In this document: positions 1 through 8,931 of the stretch, one piece after another
How the letters are laid out: every line of letters begins with the position of its first letter
Numbering within the stretch: position 1 is the stretch's first letter
Source: Prochlorococcus sp. MIT 1300
Lineage (GTDB): Bacteria > Cyanobacteriota > Cyanobacteriia > PCC-6307 > Cyanobiaceae
Reading direction: 5' to 3'
NCBI RefSeq assembly: GCF_034092375.1
Contig: NZ_CP139302.1
Location: 1,302,001 to 1,366,000, forward strand
Length of the DNA stretch: 64,000 nucleotides
Program-made: the position numbers and the translations under genes
Notes under the pieces: generated by a model
Database searches by the model: none
What the model saw: only the letters and a program-made list of their open reading frames with translations
What the model was told of the DNA's origin: nothing

Positions 1-516
1 GTCAGCTCACTTGAGCCTCGCAAGAATCACTTGGGTTTGTTGAAAGCAATTTCTACTTTAGCTGCAAAAGAACGGTTTCCTGCAAGGCTTACATTAGTGG
101 GGTGGGGTAATGATCAGAGAACCATTAACATAGTCGAGCGTGCAGTTGAAATTGATTTACCTATTCGTTGGGAAAATAATGTCGACGATAATTCTCTAGT
201 TCAACTTTATAGATCTTCTAAATTGACAATATATCCTTCGTTAGAAGAAGGCTTTGGTTTGCCTGTTGCTGAAAGTCTATGGCAACGTAGACCATGTATA
301 TGTAGTAGAGATGGCGCCTTAGGTGAGCTAAGTGTTAAGGGAGGTTGTTTAGGGATCAATACCTCGAATTGGTACGAGATTGAAGGTGCTATTGAGCGAT
401 TTTTGCATGATGAATCTCTTCAAGTGCAATTATATAAGGAAGTTTCCTTACGTCCAACCCGCAGCTGGCATACATATTCATTGGAAATGTGTGAGTTATT
501 GGGAATCGAATTATGA
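1..516 (+). CDS. GT4 family glycosyltransferase, C-terminal part (cut by window edge)
   Basis: The frame is open from base 1, so the gene starts upstream and only the last 171 residues are visible. The piece begins with a LEPRKNH motif, which opens the donor-binding domain of GT4 glycosyltransferases. Near nt 240-275 it has EEGFGLPVAE, the E-x7-E donor-sugar phosphate motif. The protein therefore transfers a sugar from a nucleotide donor, in the cytoplasm or at the inner face of the membrane; acceptor and sugar cannot be read from the fragment. Its TGA overlaps the ATG of a tiny downstream ORF. The family call is firm, the substrate unknown. Confidence 0.85.
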   Translation, partial: VSSLEPRKNHLGLLKAISTLAAKERFPARLTLVGWGNDQRTINIVERAVEIDLPIRWENNVDDNSLVQLYRSSKLTIYPSLEEGFGLPVAESLWQRRPCICSRDGALGELSVKGGCLGINTSNWYEIEGAIERFLHDESLQVQLYKEVSLRPTRSWHTYSLEMCELLGIEL

Positions 517-602
517 AAAATAGATTTTTAAGATTATTGTTATGCTTTCTATTTTTTCTAGATCTAAAAAACCATTTCCTTAAATGCTTTTTGAATAATT
601 GA
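513..602 (+). CDS. possible 29-residue hydrophobic peptide, translationally coupled
   Basis: An ATG sharing bases with the stop of the upstream glycosyltransferase (ATGA overlap) opens a 29-codon frame. The frame ends in TGA two bases before the ATG of the next gene. The product is rich in Leu and Phe with a few Lys/Arg, like a single short membrane helix. Its exact fit between two genes hints at a coupled mini-gene. In DNA this AT-rich such a Phe/Leu-rich frame can arise by chance, no ribosome binding site is visible, and I recognise no family. Confidence 0.2.
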   Translation: MKNRFLRLLLCFLFFLDLKNHFLKCFLNN

Positions 603-604
603 TT

Positions 605-1714
605 ATGTTTAAGGAGAAATGGTACCTTTACTCTAATGATGCAGATTTTGCACTTGAGTATTTACGAAATGATATTCAATCAGCAACCTTGCTAGAAGAA
701 AAGGCATGGCTAATACATTTTTTAACTCAATTTGGTCAATTTGAAGAGGCTAAGTATTTTTTGGATCAATTCACCCCAGAAATCCTGAATTATAATTATG
801 CGCGAGCCACATTACTTAGGATACGGCAATTCTCAGGTCACCCTAACCCTTGGGAGGCAATGCTTTTGCCAGGTGAAGAACAGATATTCCAATGGCACTG
901 TGAACAAATTATGAATCAGTCAACACCTTTAGATATTTATTTAGGGGGTGGTTTAGGTGATCAACTTGAATTTATTTCTAGACTTAAACCAAGCTTGGTC
1001 GATCATGATCTTTTTCATAGATTAAACATAGTTCTTCCTCAGAAAAGTCAATTAGCCTTAGCATCATTTTTAAAGAAATTTACTCCACGTGACTTTCCTG
1101 AAATACGATTTGAGGATAATAATATAAGTTTAAATAAAGCTTGGATAAGCATGATTCCGTTTTTTGCTCTGTTAGCTAATTATAGATTATTAAAGCCACC
1201 TGAGCCAGTCTTTTCTTCTTTTAATAAGGCTCGAAATGCGAACTCTCTGCTTTTTTGCTGGAGGAGCAAAGTTGATAGAAGTGAGAAGTTATGGGCTCAT
1301 TTAAGGAGCCTACCATTCTTGGAGATATCTGCTATTTATCGTCACTTAGTTCCTTTTGCAAAACAGAATGGCATAGCTTTAATTGACATAACTAACTATC
1401 GTGAACATGAAATTCTTGAGCTTTCAGAATATTATCCCGTTTTACAGCTAAGAAATAATCAGATAAAGAGCTTTATGGATACTGTTCAATTACTTAAATC
1501 AAGTTCGGGAATTATTAGTGTAGATACTGCTCTCGTTCATTTATCCTCATGGTTTGGTTTAAAAATGTCGATCTTGTTGCATTCCTTCCCTGACGGAAGA
1601 TGGTGCACTAATAAATCATATAAGATGGAAGTTGTTCAACAGTTAGAATATAATAATTGGCATAATATAAGTATTGAAGTGATCAATCATCTTATTTCTC
1701 GCTATTTCTCTTAG
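605..1714 (+). CDS. GT9/heptosyltransferase-like protein with short helical N-terminus
   Basis: A 369-residue protein. Near residue 115 it has GGGLGDQLEFIS, the counterpart of the SEQGLGD-QFIR motif in TPR-linked GT9-like proteins. Near residues 305-320 it has SVDTALVHL followed by a GLK turn, the donor-site signature of the heptosyltransferase (GT-B) fold. The first ~90 residues look helical but no clear TPR can be drawn. It probably transfers a sugar to a glycan or glycoprotein. I chose the ATG at 605; a TTG two codons earlier is also possible and neither has a clear Shine-Dalgarno. It converges on, and overlaps by 4 bp, the next minus-strand gene. It is a diverged relative of the proteins at 2706-3923 and 42927-44681. 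Confidence 0.65.
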   Translation: MFKEKWYLYSNDADFALEYLRNDIQSATLLEEKAWLIHFLTQFGQFEEAKYFLDQFTPEILNYNYARATLLRIRQFSGHPNPWEAMLLPGEEQIFQWHCEQIMNQSTPLDIYLGGGLGDQLEFISRLKPSLVDHDLFHRLNIVLPQKSQLALASFLKKFTPRDFPEIRFEDNNISLNKAWISMIPFFALLANYRLLKPPEPVFSSFNKARNANSLLFCWRSKVDRSEKLWAHLRSLPFLEISAIYRHLVPFAKQNGIALIDITNYREHEILELSEYYPVLQLRNNQIKSFMDTVQLLKSSSGIISVDTALVHLSSWFGLKMSILLHSFPDGRWCTNKSYKMEVVQQLEYNNWHNISIEVINHLISRYFS

Positions 1715-2709
1715 TAGTAAGGATTGCTTTTATTATCTTTGAGAATGTTCAGCCAGCATTCAATTGTATGATTACGATTCTGCTTGGTTTGACTTAATTC
1801 TTGGAGAGCTTTACCTTCTCGTTCTCTGATATATGGATCGAGAAGAGATTGTATATGTTTAATCCAGTCTTCGGTATTTTTGCAAAGCCTGCCTTCCCAT
1901 TGCCATCTTTCACATAGCTCTCTATAGGATATTGCTTCTGAGGCGATCCATGGAATACCTAAACTGCTGAACTCGAGAAGTTTGAGTTCACTTTTGAATT
2001 CATTGAACATACTTTTAGAAATTGGTGCAAAACCAATATCACCATTGATAGTATTGAGATAATCTTTATGTGGAAGAATAGGGAATGTTTCGATATTATT
2101 AGAGTTGATACCAATGACATCGGCAAAGCTCAGCATTTGATCTGAATGACCGATGTGAAGCCACTTTATTTCAATGGATTCTCTCGCTAGCCACTCAGCG
2201 ACTGGTCTCAAAATAGCCAGATCATTCGGCCTAGTCCATGGGGCGCCAGTCCAACAGATTGTTAGTTTCTTTTCATCTAAATTATTTCGTCTAACCCTCG
2301 CTTTTGGGGCGCTATTTCTTATAAGTATTATTCTTTTATCATGGAACATAGTATGAAGTAATTCCTTTAGTGAGTTTGTGCTGCAGGTGATGATATTGCA
2401 ATTCCTTAATGTGTTGGTTAAGCCTATAAGACGTCGTTTATCCCACCCAGGTGCTTGCCATAAACAGTCATCTATATCGCTTATTATTTGTACTTTTTTG
2501 CTCCTTAACCATTGCAAAATTTCACTCATATCGCCCCAAGCTATTGCGTACCGGTATAGAATAAGAATATCGCCATCAGAGAGTTCCAATATTTCTTTTG
2601 GATTCGTTGTTATCTTTATAGGGAGCTTCAAATCTTCCGTATATTGTCCAAATCGGATCCAAAAGCTATGCCAAGGATTGATTGAGTCTGTTAGGGCTAT
2701 TATTTTCAT
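1711..2709 (-). CDS. GT4-like glycosyltransferase (GT-B fold)
   Basis: A 332-residue protein in the GT-B glycosyltransferase style. The N-terminal half carries an ISDIDDCLW segment (about residues 76-84). A WTGAPW segment near 152-157 starts the donor-binding half. A C-terminal SELKLLEFSSLGIPWIAS-like stretch (around 240-260) resembles the Lys/Glu donor-binding helix of GT4 enzymes. It is the last gene of a four-gene minus-strand operon (5670 to 1711) and its ATG overlaps the preceding stop (ATGA). The sugar and acceptor are not predictable. The canonical E-x7-E is not clean, so the family assignment is by overall pattern. Confidence 0.6.
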   Translation of the reverse strand: MKIIALTDSINPWHSFWIRFGQYTEDLKLPIKITTNPKEILELSDGDILILYRYAIAWGDMSEILQWLRSKKVQIISDIDDCLWQAPGWDKRRLIGLTNTLRNCNIITCSTNSLKELLHTMFHDKRIILIRNSAPKARVRRNNLDEKKLTICWTGAPWTRPNDLAILRPVAEWLARESIEIKWLHIGHSDQMLSFADVIGINSNNIETFPILPHKDYLNTINGDIGFAPISKSMFNEFKSELKLLEFSSLGIPWIASEAISYRELCERWQWEGRLCKNTEDWIKHIQSLLDPYIREREGKALQELSQTKQNRNHTIECWLNILKDNKSNPYY

Positions 2710-3923
2710 TTTATTGTAGAGAATTCTTTTAATCTTTCAGCGATTCTATTAATTACTGAATTCCAGTCTCCATTAGAAGGCTGCCGAAATAGTTCCATAT
2801 TTTGGTACCAAGGTGTATTAGTTGTTTGAATGCCCCATCTCCATTCTGGAATCCATCGCAAAGCTAGCCATGTTGGAACGCCTAATGCTCCCGCCAAATG
2901 AACTACTCCACTATCAGCACTAATTAATAGGTCACAGTTGGCTAAAACACCCGCTGTGTCTCTGAAATCAAGGGTGACATTGAATTCTTTCTGCCCCTTT
3001 ACGAAAGGAAAACTAGAGTTTGGATCGATTTGCTGAAGACCAGAGCCCTTTTGGATCGCAATAAATTCAACATTTTTTATTCCAGAAAGTGGCAGCAAAT
3101 TGTGGAATGACATTGATCGACCTTTGCAATAAAGGCTTCTCTCATGCTTGAGGTTACCTTGCCAGTGAATAGCAACTAAAAGGTGACCTTTCTTCCTTTT
3201 GAGTTTTTGCTTCCATTCCTTAACTTTTGCATCTTTTACTGTTAAATATCCCTGAGCCTTTTGAATAGATTTTTTTGTCAAATTAAGCCTATTTGGCAAA
3301 CTTAGCAAGGGACACCAAAGTGTTCCTTTGGTCAATCTATCGGGCTTGATCTCGTGTAGAACAGTTGTGAGATTTGAGCCTTCCTTGAGTAATCTCGCTA
3401 AAGCTTTTTGGCAGAATATGGTTATATTTAAACCTTTCTCTTTTAGTTGAATTGCTAGTCTTATAAATTGTAATGTATCACCAAAACCTTGTTCTGATAC
3501 TAGGATTAGTTGCTTGCATGGCCTTGGGTCATTGAATCCTTGCCACGCAGGCCCGAGAGCATTGATAAAGTAACTATTGTCATGTTTAGGTTGGGATAAT
3601 CTATTTTCATAACATTTCCAGCCTTCCTCGAACCTCCCAATAAGTAGTAAATCATGGCTAAGATTTTGAAGTATTTCTTTTTGAGGACAGTTGGCTAGAG
3701 TTAGTGAGTATTGGTATGCTCTGATTGCACTATGTATACGATACTGTTGATGAAGAGCAATCCCAAGGTTGAACCATGCAATTGGTTCGTTAGGTATACC
3801 TTCTATTCCCTTTGCTATAAACCTTTTAGCTAGAAGAGGATCTTCTTCTAATAAACTACCACCACGATTCACCCATTCTCTACCTTCCCATAAAATAGCC
3901 TTATCGATTTTATTTATAGCCAT
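2706..3923 (-). CDS. TPR protein with C-terminal GT9/heptosyltransferase-like domain
   Basis: A 405-residue two-part protein. Residues about 45-110 form TPR-like helix pairs (AWFNLGIALHQQ, then GRFEEGWKCYENRL). From about 138 onward a glycosyltransferase-like GT-B region carries SEQGFGDT (143-150) and, near 335-360, SADSGVVHLAGALG. This architecture recurs at 42927-44681. The TPR part presumably binds a protein or glycan partner while the GT9-like half transfers the sugar. The product is most likely cytoplasmic, as no signal peptide or membrane segment is seen. It sits in an operon with overlapping ends on both sides: 10 bp with the upstream gene and ATGA with the downstream one. Confidence 0.75.
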   Translation of the reverse strand: MAINKIDKAILWEGREWVNRGGSLLEEDPLLAKRFIAKGIEGIPNEPIAWFNLGIALHQQYRIHSAIRAYQYSLTLANCPQKEILQNLSHDLLLIGRFEEGWKCYENRLSQPKHDNSYFINALGPAWQGFNDPRPCKQLILVSEQGFGDTLQFIRLAIQLKEKGLNITIFCQKALARLLKEGSNLTTVLHEIKPDRLTKGTLWCPLLSLPNRLNLTKKSIQKAQGYLTVKDAKVKEWKQKLKRKKGHLLVAIHWQGNLKHERSLYCKGRSMSFHNLLPLSGIKNVEFIAIQKGSGLQQIDPNSSFPFVKGQKEFNVTLDFRDTAGVLANCDLLISADSGVVHLAGALGVPTWLALRWIPEWRWGIQTTNTPWYQNMELFRQPSNGDWNSVINRIAERLKEFSTIK

Positions 3924-4807
3924 GTTTTAGAGTATATGGTAACCGCTTGTTTTTGTGCTTCATCCATTTTAGAAACAACATCTAGTGCGGCTGTTCTTCC
4001 CTCATTTGCAATAGAATAGCAAAGAAAAGTATTTTCTTTGCACCACTCTAATTTTTCTTTTAGATCACTTAAGTCTGGAGCGATTGGTATATAATGTATC
4101 CAAGGTTTGATATATTTATGATACCATTGTTGACGCTTACTTCTAACTCTTAAGATGCAGCAACCACTTAGAAGTTTCCATAGAAGACCCCAGGAGTTCA
4201 CATTCCCATCGATATCGATTTGCCATTTATGTAATGACAAGTTGAACGGATGAACTCCAGCAGCAAACATATTTTTCTCTTTTAATTCATTCTCAATGCT
4301 CAATTTTTCTTCTTGGTTATAAACCTGTACTACTGATATCAGGCGAGCATCTAAGAGGCCAGGGAATTTTTTGCTTAATTTGCATAATTTATATCGAGGA
4401 AGAGAATCAATATTATTTTTGCTAACGTTTTTTATGCCAGTGCTTGATCCCCTCCATATTGCCAATGGAATTCTCAGCTGCCAATCGGGAAGCTCCTTTA
4501 ATTGAGTACGAATACTTTCGAAACCTCTTGTCATAAGTGCATAAGGGTCTGGAATCAATGGTCCTTTCCCATCATCAATAAGAGGAGCATCAAATCTAAA
4601 GCAAATTTCTCTCGGACTTTGGTCATGTATCTGTACGGCAAAACTTATATCTTTATAACCTAATTTGTTGAACCAGATTGCCGCATTTTCAGAGAAATTT
4701 ATTAGAGCATCTAATCTTTGCTCCATTCCATCCCTAGTCATATTGGGCCTGTTTATTTTTAAAACACATCCATTAGTTGCTTCGACGTGGAGTAGGTCTT
4801 CTTTCAT
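3914..4807 (-). CDS. GT90 (CAP10)-like glycosyltransferase
   Basis: A 297-residue protein resembling the GT90/CAP10 family, which includes xylosyl- and glucosyltransferases (Cryptococcus CAP10, POGLUT) and bacterial LPS-modifying homologs. Diagnostic pieces are PLAIWRGSSTG in the first half, IDIDGNVNSWGLLWKLLSG (near 197-215) and WYHKYIKPWIHYIP. These match the family's Arg/Gly donor loop, D-x-D-G-N stretch and KPWxHYIP motif. I chose the ATG at 4807 because it overlaps the upstream stop as ATGA; an upstream ATG at 4828 or TTG at 4834 is possible. The neighbours are other surface-glycan transferases. The sugar donor is not readable. Confidence 0.75.
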   Translation of the reverse strand: MKEDLLHVEATNGCVLKINRPNMTRDGMEQRLDALINFSENAAIWFNKLGYKDISFAVQIHDQSPREICFRFDAPLIDDGKGPLIPDPYALMTRGFESIRTQLKELPDWQLRIPLAIWRGSSTGIKNVSKNNIDSLPRYKLCKLSKKFPGLLDARLISVVQVYNQEEKLSIENELKEKNMFAAGVHPFNLSLHKWQIDIDGNVNSWGLLWKLLSGCCILRVRSKRQQWYHKYIKPWIHYIPIAPDLSDLKEKLEWCKENTFLCYSIANEGRTAALDVVSKMDEAQKQAVTIYSKTWL

Positions 4808-5670
4808 GGCTTTGGAACATCTTTCCATAAACAATCGTTATGTCTGACTTGAAAGAATCGAGCTTGCTCAGGTCTAGTCTTCATCATTTTGAATATTGGC
4901 AGGAATATTCCTGTGCATGCCATTTCCATTTTCCCTGCCCAATGGTAATCAATTTGCCATTTACGGCTGTGCCAGTAATTGTGTGCTATTACAGATTGCT
5001 CCTGTGTAAGGAAAAAGCAGCCGGAATGAGGATTCACAACTCTTCGAAAACTTTTAGGTGTGTTTAGCCAATCAATTATCAATTCTTCCTCAGTTGCCCA
5101 AAATAGATCTGGACGTTTTTCTATTGGCTCTCCTGCTAGTACAACATCTCCTATCCCGCTTAGTCGTTCACACCGGTGTGGCATAAAAACATATTCATTC
5201 CCAGCTTTAAGAACCAAATGCTTTATCTTTTCTGGTAGTTCTCTGTCATCAATGCTGATATCATCTTCTAAATAAATCACTAGATCAATCTCTTTATCTA
5301 TTGCAGCTTGCTCCAATAGTGATCGGGTAACTGCTAAGGGAAGGTCAGTAGGGTCTTTGATTTTGTGTCTTATAACTTCCATCTCTTTTGCGAGTCCTTG
5401 CTCTATAAGGAGTTCTTCAAAAAGACTCCATGGTTCAACGATGTGTAGTTGAAGATTGACTTCATGGCCGCTTGCGCTTTGCTCCAGAGTGAACCATCGA
5501 TTGTTTTCGTATCGGTGTACCCATTGCGTGTCTCTAAGCCGGTCCAGATTGCCAAGAGATGCCTCTTGTAATGCTTTTTTCTTTAAAGCACGCTTTTCTG
5601 AATTCTCGGATGAGAGTCGGGAGCCCTCTTGAGGGCGGAATACATGAGGGATTCCGATCAGAATACGCAC
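4804..5670 (-). CDS. unrecognised EDD-motif family, possible GT-A glycosyltransferase
   Basis: A 288-residue protein of a family I do not recognise by name. It has two clear relatives in this window, at 5706-6647 and 54668-55558. Shared features are an N-terminal MRIL.I.H strand, YLEDD at 133-137 in the position of a GT-A metal-binding motif, NPHSGCFFLT near 213-222 and, here and at 54668, a conserved tail (FLPIFKMMK, RPEQARFFQVRH). No signal peptide or membrane segment is seen. A GT-A-like sugar transferase is an inference from the acidic motif and from being embedded among glycosyltransferases. The start is GTG. It is the first gene of the minus operon and lies back-to-back with the next plus-strand gene across 35 bp. 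Confidence 0.5.
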   Translation of the reverse strand: MRILIGIPHVFRPQEGSRLSSENSEKRALKKKALQEASLGNLDRLRDTQWVHRYENNRWFTLEQSASGHEVNLQLHIVEPWSLFEELLIEQGLAKEMEVIRHKIKDPTDLPLAVTRSLLEQAAIDKEIDLVIYLEDDISIDDRELPEKIKHLVLKAGNEYVFMPHRCERLSGIGDVVLAGEPIEKRPDLFWATEEELIIDWLNTPKSFRRVVNPHSGCFFLTQEQSVIAHNYWHSRKWQIDYHWAGKMEMACTGIFLPIFKMMKTRPEQARFFQVRHNDCLWKDVPKP

Positions 5671-5705
5671 GTTTTGCCCACTGAAATGGTCTTACTCTGT
5701 TCCTA

Positions 5706-6647
5706 ATGAGAATTCTCCTTGCTATCGCCCATTTTTGGGATCCTAACGGTGATGGTAAGCATCAGTCGTTGAGGCCCAATCCTTTTCCTCGCCTTGAGGC
5801 CTTAAAGCATCAGTTGTTGTGCTTAAGACGACAGGGCGAGCATCAGTCACAACTTCATGTGGCTGACCGAATGGTATATCCAGCCAACCAGGCCTTGCGC
5901 CATGAAATCGATATATGTTTGGTTACGGATGGGGAGCACACAGTTATTGAGCAATTAGAACCGCTTTATCGCGGACTATTTGAAGAAGTTGTTACAGAAC
6001 CTCCTGTCGGCTTGGAACTTGGTTTTGAGGCTCAAGCATACTTAGGGTCTCAAGTTGATAAAAAATATGATTTTTACGGGTACATGGAAGATGATTTGTT
6101 GATACATGATCCTCTTTTTTTTCAAAAATTAGTTTGGTTTCAGAATTTCATGGGTCAAGAAGCACTCCTACTGCCTCAGCGGGTAGAGCTTGCTCAAGGC
6201 CCACATTTCGTTGATCGCTTTTATATTGATGGGCCGTTACCTGAGGATCACGTCAAGCCATTAGTAGATCTTGACGGCCCTTTAGTGATGGTTGCTGCTC
6301 CAGGAGGCGATGTACCATTTGAACCGCCTAGGAATCCGCACGCAGGTTGTTTCTTCTTAAGTCATTCTCAGTTGCGTCATTGGATGGAGCAACCACATTG
6401 GTTGGATCGAGATAGTAGCTTTATTTCCCCGTTAGAAAGTGCTGCAACATTAGGCATTTCGAGAAGCTTTAATTTATATAAGCCTTCATTAAGCCATGCA
6501 AGTTGGTTAGAAATTCAGCATTGGGGAACTAGTTTTCATAGTTTGATCGCTGCACCTCAGCCAGAAGTTGAAGAGGAATTGGAAGATGTAATAGAACCTG
6601 AAGGTGAGGTTGGTCAAGACTCACTGGCAGAGCTTCATGCAACCTGA
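5706..6647 (+). CDS. unrecognised EDD-motif family, second paralog
   Basis: A 313-residue paralog of the genes at 4804-5670 and 54668-55558. It shares the MRILLAIAHF start, GYMEDDLLIHDP (EDD at 128-130) and NPHAGCFFLS near 215. It has a distinct C-terminal tail rich in Glu (about 285-305). It lacks the family's usual RFFxxRH ending and instead has LEIQHWG, so it is the most diverged of the three. Function is unknown; a GT-A glycosyltransferase is the best guess from the acidic motif and context. Its end overlaps the start of the exostosin-like gene downstream, so the two are probably cotranslated. It shares a very short divergent promoter region with the preceding paralog. Confidence 0.5.
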   Translation: MRILLAIAHFWDPNGDGKHQSLRPNPFPRLEALKHQLLCLRRQGEHQSQLHVADRMVYPANQALRHEIDICLVTDGEHTVIEQLEPLYRGLFEEVVTEPPVGLELGFEAQAYLGSQVDKKYDFYGYMEDDLLIHDPLFFQKLVWFQNFMGQEALLLPQRVELAQGPHFVDRFYIDGPLPEDHVKPLVDLDGPLVMVAAPGGDVPFEPPRNPHAGCFFLSHSQLRHWMEQPHWLDRDSSFISPLESAATLGISRSFNLYKPSLSHASWLEIQHWGTSFHSLIAAPQPEVEEELEDVIEPEGEVGQDSLAELHAT

Positions 6648-7566
6648 ATTCAATAGAGTGCAATTCATTTGGGGTTGCCTTCCGGAAAGGCAGTTTGAGA
6701 GTTATTGGTTGAGTCAGATTCTTTTCCCTTTAAATATAACCTCTATTCAGGCATCCTCTGGCTTGAACCCTGAGGAATTGCTCCCGCATGTACCAAAAGT
6801 TCTAATTGAATCAGGCTTGCTTTTTTTAGAGCGTCAGGTGGCTATTTCTCGGTTGGAACGATTGCAAATAGAACGATCTCAGAGAATTGACTTGCTTGTT
6901 CAGAATGGTCCTTTTATTGTTCTCCATATTAGTGATGAAGAGGGTTTTGACGGGGACACACTCTATACAATGCTTCCTAAAGATGTACCCGTATGGAGAA
7001 ATTTTCCTTATCCGAGATTTGCTCAAACTGACCAAATTTCTAGTTTTCCTATAGGCCCTAGGCGAGAATTTTTTGGCTTTCAACCTTTCGTATTAGCAGC
7101 AGATCGAATGTATCCATGGACATTTATGGGGACTTTGTGGATGTCCGGCAGTCGAACACGTGCCGTTTCGTTATTTTTGCGATCTTTACCTAATGGTCAA
7201 TATTTTGGGGGGAAACAATTTGGCATTGGGTTGCCATTAGATATTTACAAGCGATATTTGATGTCAAGTGTTTTTGCTCTTTGTCCAGAGGGAGACCGTC
7301 ATTTAGATACTTTTAGACTCTATGAAAGTTTGCAGATGGGTTGCATTCCTTTAGTGGTCGATCGTTTTGAGCAGGCCAAGTCCATTCTTGGTGATAGTTT
7401 CCCTATTGAGTTCTTTGAAGACTGGGAAGATGCATTGAGTTTTGCGATGCTTGCTTTGGAATCTCCTGTTCGCATTAACGAAATGCAGAAAATGTGTCAG
7501 TCATGGTGGATTAATTTTAAGGCTGATTTATCTATTCAGATTAAACACAGTTTATTTAGAGAATAG
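6637..7566 (+). CDS. exostosin-like (GT47-type) glycosyltransferase
   Basis: A protein of about 309 residues whose C-terminal half matches the exostosin/GT47 pattern. SSVFALCPEGDRHLDTFRLYES is followed directly by QMGCIPLVV, corresponding to the family's F.LCP.G....S.R..E....GCIPV. motif. Exostosin-type enzymes add glycosyl residues to surface polysaccharides. The ATG at 6637 overlaps the previous stop by 11 bp and is preferred to an upstream GTG at 6604, which would lie deep in the preceding gene. No membrane anchor is visible, so it probably works in the cytoplasm. A 147-bp AT-rich stretch follows before the next gene, with no clear terminator. Confidence 0.65.
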   Translation: MQPEFNRVQFIWGCLPERQFESYWLSQILFPLNITSIQASSGLNPEELLPHVPKVLIESGLLFLERQVAISRLERLQIERSQRIDLLVQNGPFIVLHISDEEGFDGDTLYTMLPKDVPVWRNFPYPRFAQTDQISSFPIGPRREFFGFQPFVLAADRMYPWTFMGTLWMSGSRTRAVSLFLRSLPNGQYFGGKQFGIGLPLDIYKRYLMSSVFALCPEGDRHLDTFRLYESLQMGCIPLVVDRFEQAKSILGDSFPIEFFEDWEDALSFAMLALESPVRINEMQKMCQSWWINFKADLSIQIKHSLFRE

Positions 7567-7713
7567 TTTGGATGAGATATATCCCCTAATTATTATTTTC
7601 GCTTTTATTTTTGTTTAATTTTCTTTGGCTTACCAAATTGTTCCCTATCTAGCTATTAGAGTTTTGTATAGTCCCAAGGCTTTAAAAACCTTCTTCTTAC
7701 CCTTTCATTAGTC

Positions 7714-8919
7714 GTGCGTATATTGATAATTCATCAGAATTTTCCTGGGCAGTTTAGGCAGTTAGCCCCATATCTGCAGCAATGTGGTCACGAGGTTGTC
7801 GCGATTTGTGCTCATGAACGTTCTACGGGGATTAATTGCCGAACTCTTCGTTATAAAGAGCCTTCTAAGCATGACGGTCTACCCCTGAGTTCTGAGCTTG
7901 CACATGATTCTTTTCAACGCGCTTCAGAGGTTGCCAAGCTTTGTGGTCAATTAGATGCAGAGGGATGGCGCCCTGAGCGAATTTGTGCCCACTCAGGCTG
8001 GGGGGAAACTCTTGCGATTCGAGAAGTTTGGGATGATGTGCCGCAAATCCTTTGGCCTGAGCTTTGGGTTTCTCCTGAACATGGCGGTCATGGCTTCGAC
8101 CCCCAAAAGGCTCCGCCTGGATTGGAATTACGATTAGATCAGGTTGGGCGAAATAGTCTTACAAGGGCAGCATTGGATCAAGCAGTTTCCTGGGTTTTGC
8201 CAACGCAGCATCAAGCTAATAGCTTTCCTAATGAGTTTAGAGACTCAAGGATGCATGTGATTCATGAGGGCATTGATACGAAGTTAGCTTGTCCGAATCC
8301 AGATATTAATTTTACAGTTAGAGGTATTCAGATAAATAGAAGTATTCCAACAATTACATTTATAAATAGAAGTTTAGAGCGTTTAAGAGGGTTTGATACA
8401 TTCATGAGATCTTTACCTGCCATTCAGCGATCATATCCAAAAGTCAGGATATTAATTGTTGGTGATGATCAAAAAGGTTATGGCACTTTGCATGAAACTG
8501 GACGACCATTGAGAGAGGTCATGCTTGAAGAACTTGCGGGTAAGATTGATTTGGAAAGAATACATTTTCTAGGTCGCATTCCATATTTGCAATTCCTTGC
8601 AATTCTTCAGGCAAGTTGGGTGCACATCTATCTTAGTTATCCATTCGTTTTGGGTTGGAGTTGCTTAGAGGCAATGTCTTGTGGTTGTTGTATTGTAGGG
8701 AGTAAAAATATGCCTGTTGAAGAGGTAATTCATAACGGCATTGAGGGATTATTAGTCCCAATTACATCACCTGATGACGTTGCCCGTGCGGTCATAAAAA
8801 TGCTTGGTGACGCACGGATTAGAGATGAATTAGGGCGTAATGCAAGGAAAAATGTTCTGAACTTGGATCAGTCAATACTTCTTCCTAAAACGTTAGAACT
8901 AATACAAAATAGCTTTTAG
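7714..8919 (+). CDS. GT4 family glycosyltransferase, paralog of 34409-35644
   Basis: A 401-residue GT4-type protein. Its N-terminus (IHQNFPGQFRQLAPYL) and middle (MHVIHEGIDT near 185-195, RSLERLRGFDTFM) match the other GT4 at 34409-35644 over the full length, so the two are paralogs. The donor-binding domain follows from about residue 210, with LIVGDDQKGYG and FLGRIPY. At the usual E-x7-E site both paralogs read PFVL.WS.LEAM: the second Glu is kept but the first acidic residue is replaced. The start is GTG. It is probably a cytoplasmic sugar transferase in cell-surface glycan assembly. Confidence 0.8.
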   Translation: MRILIIHQNFPGQFRQLAPYLQQCGHEVVAICAHERSTGINCRTLRYKEPSKHDGLPLSSELAHDSFQRASEVAKLCGQLDAEGWRPERICAHSGWGETLAIREVWDDVPQILWPELWVSPEHGGHGFDPQKAPPGLELRLDQVGRNSLTRAALDQAVSWVLPTQHQANSFPNEFRDSRMHVIHEGIDTKLACPNPDINFTVRGIQINRSIPTITFINRSLERLRGFDTFMRSLPAIQRSYPKVRILIVGDDQKGYGTLHETGRPLREVMLEELAGKIDLERIHFLGRIPYLQFLAILQASWVHIYLSYPFVLGWSCLEAMSCGCCIVGSKNMPVEEVIHNGIEGLLVPITSPDDVARAVIKMLGDARIRDELGRNARKNVLNLDQSILLPKTLELIQNSF

Positions 8920-8931
8920 GAGGAGTTAATT

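Noticed and set aside
2378-2719. 113-codon plus-strand frame rich in Ile, Ser and Phe
   Set aside because: It lies antisense inside the GT-B gene at 1711-2709, has no family motif and looks like a shadow of AT-rich coding sequence.
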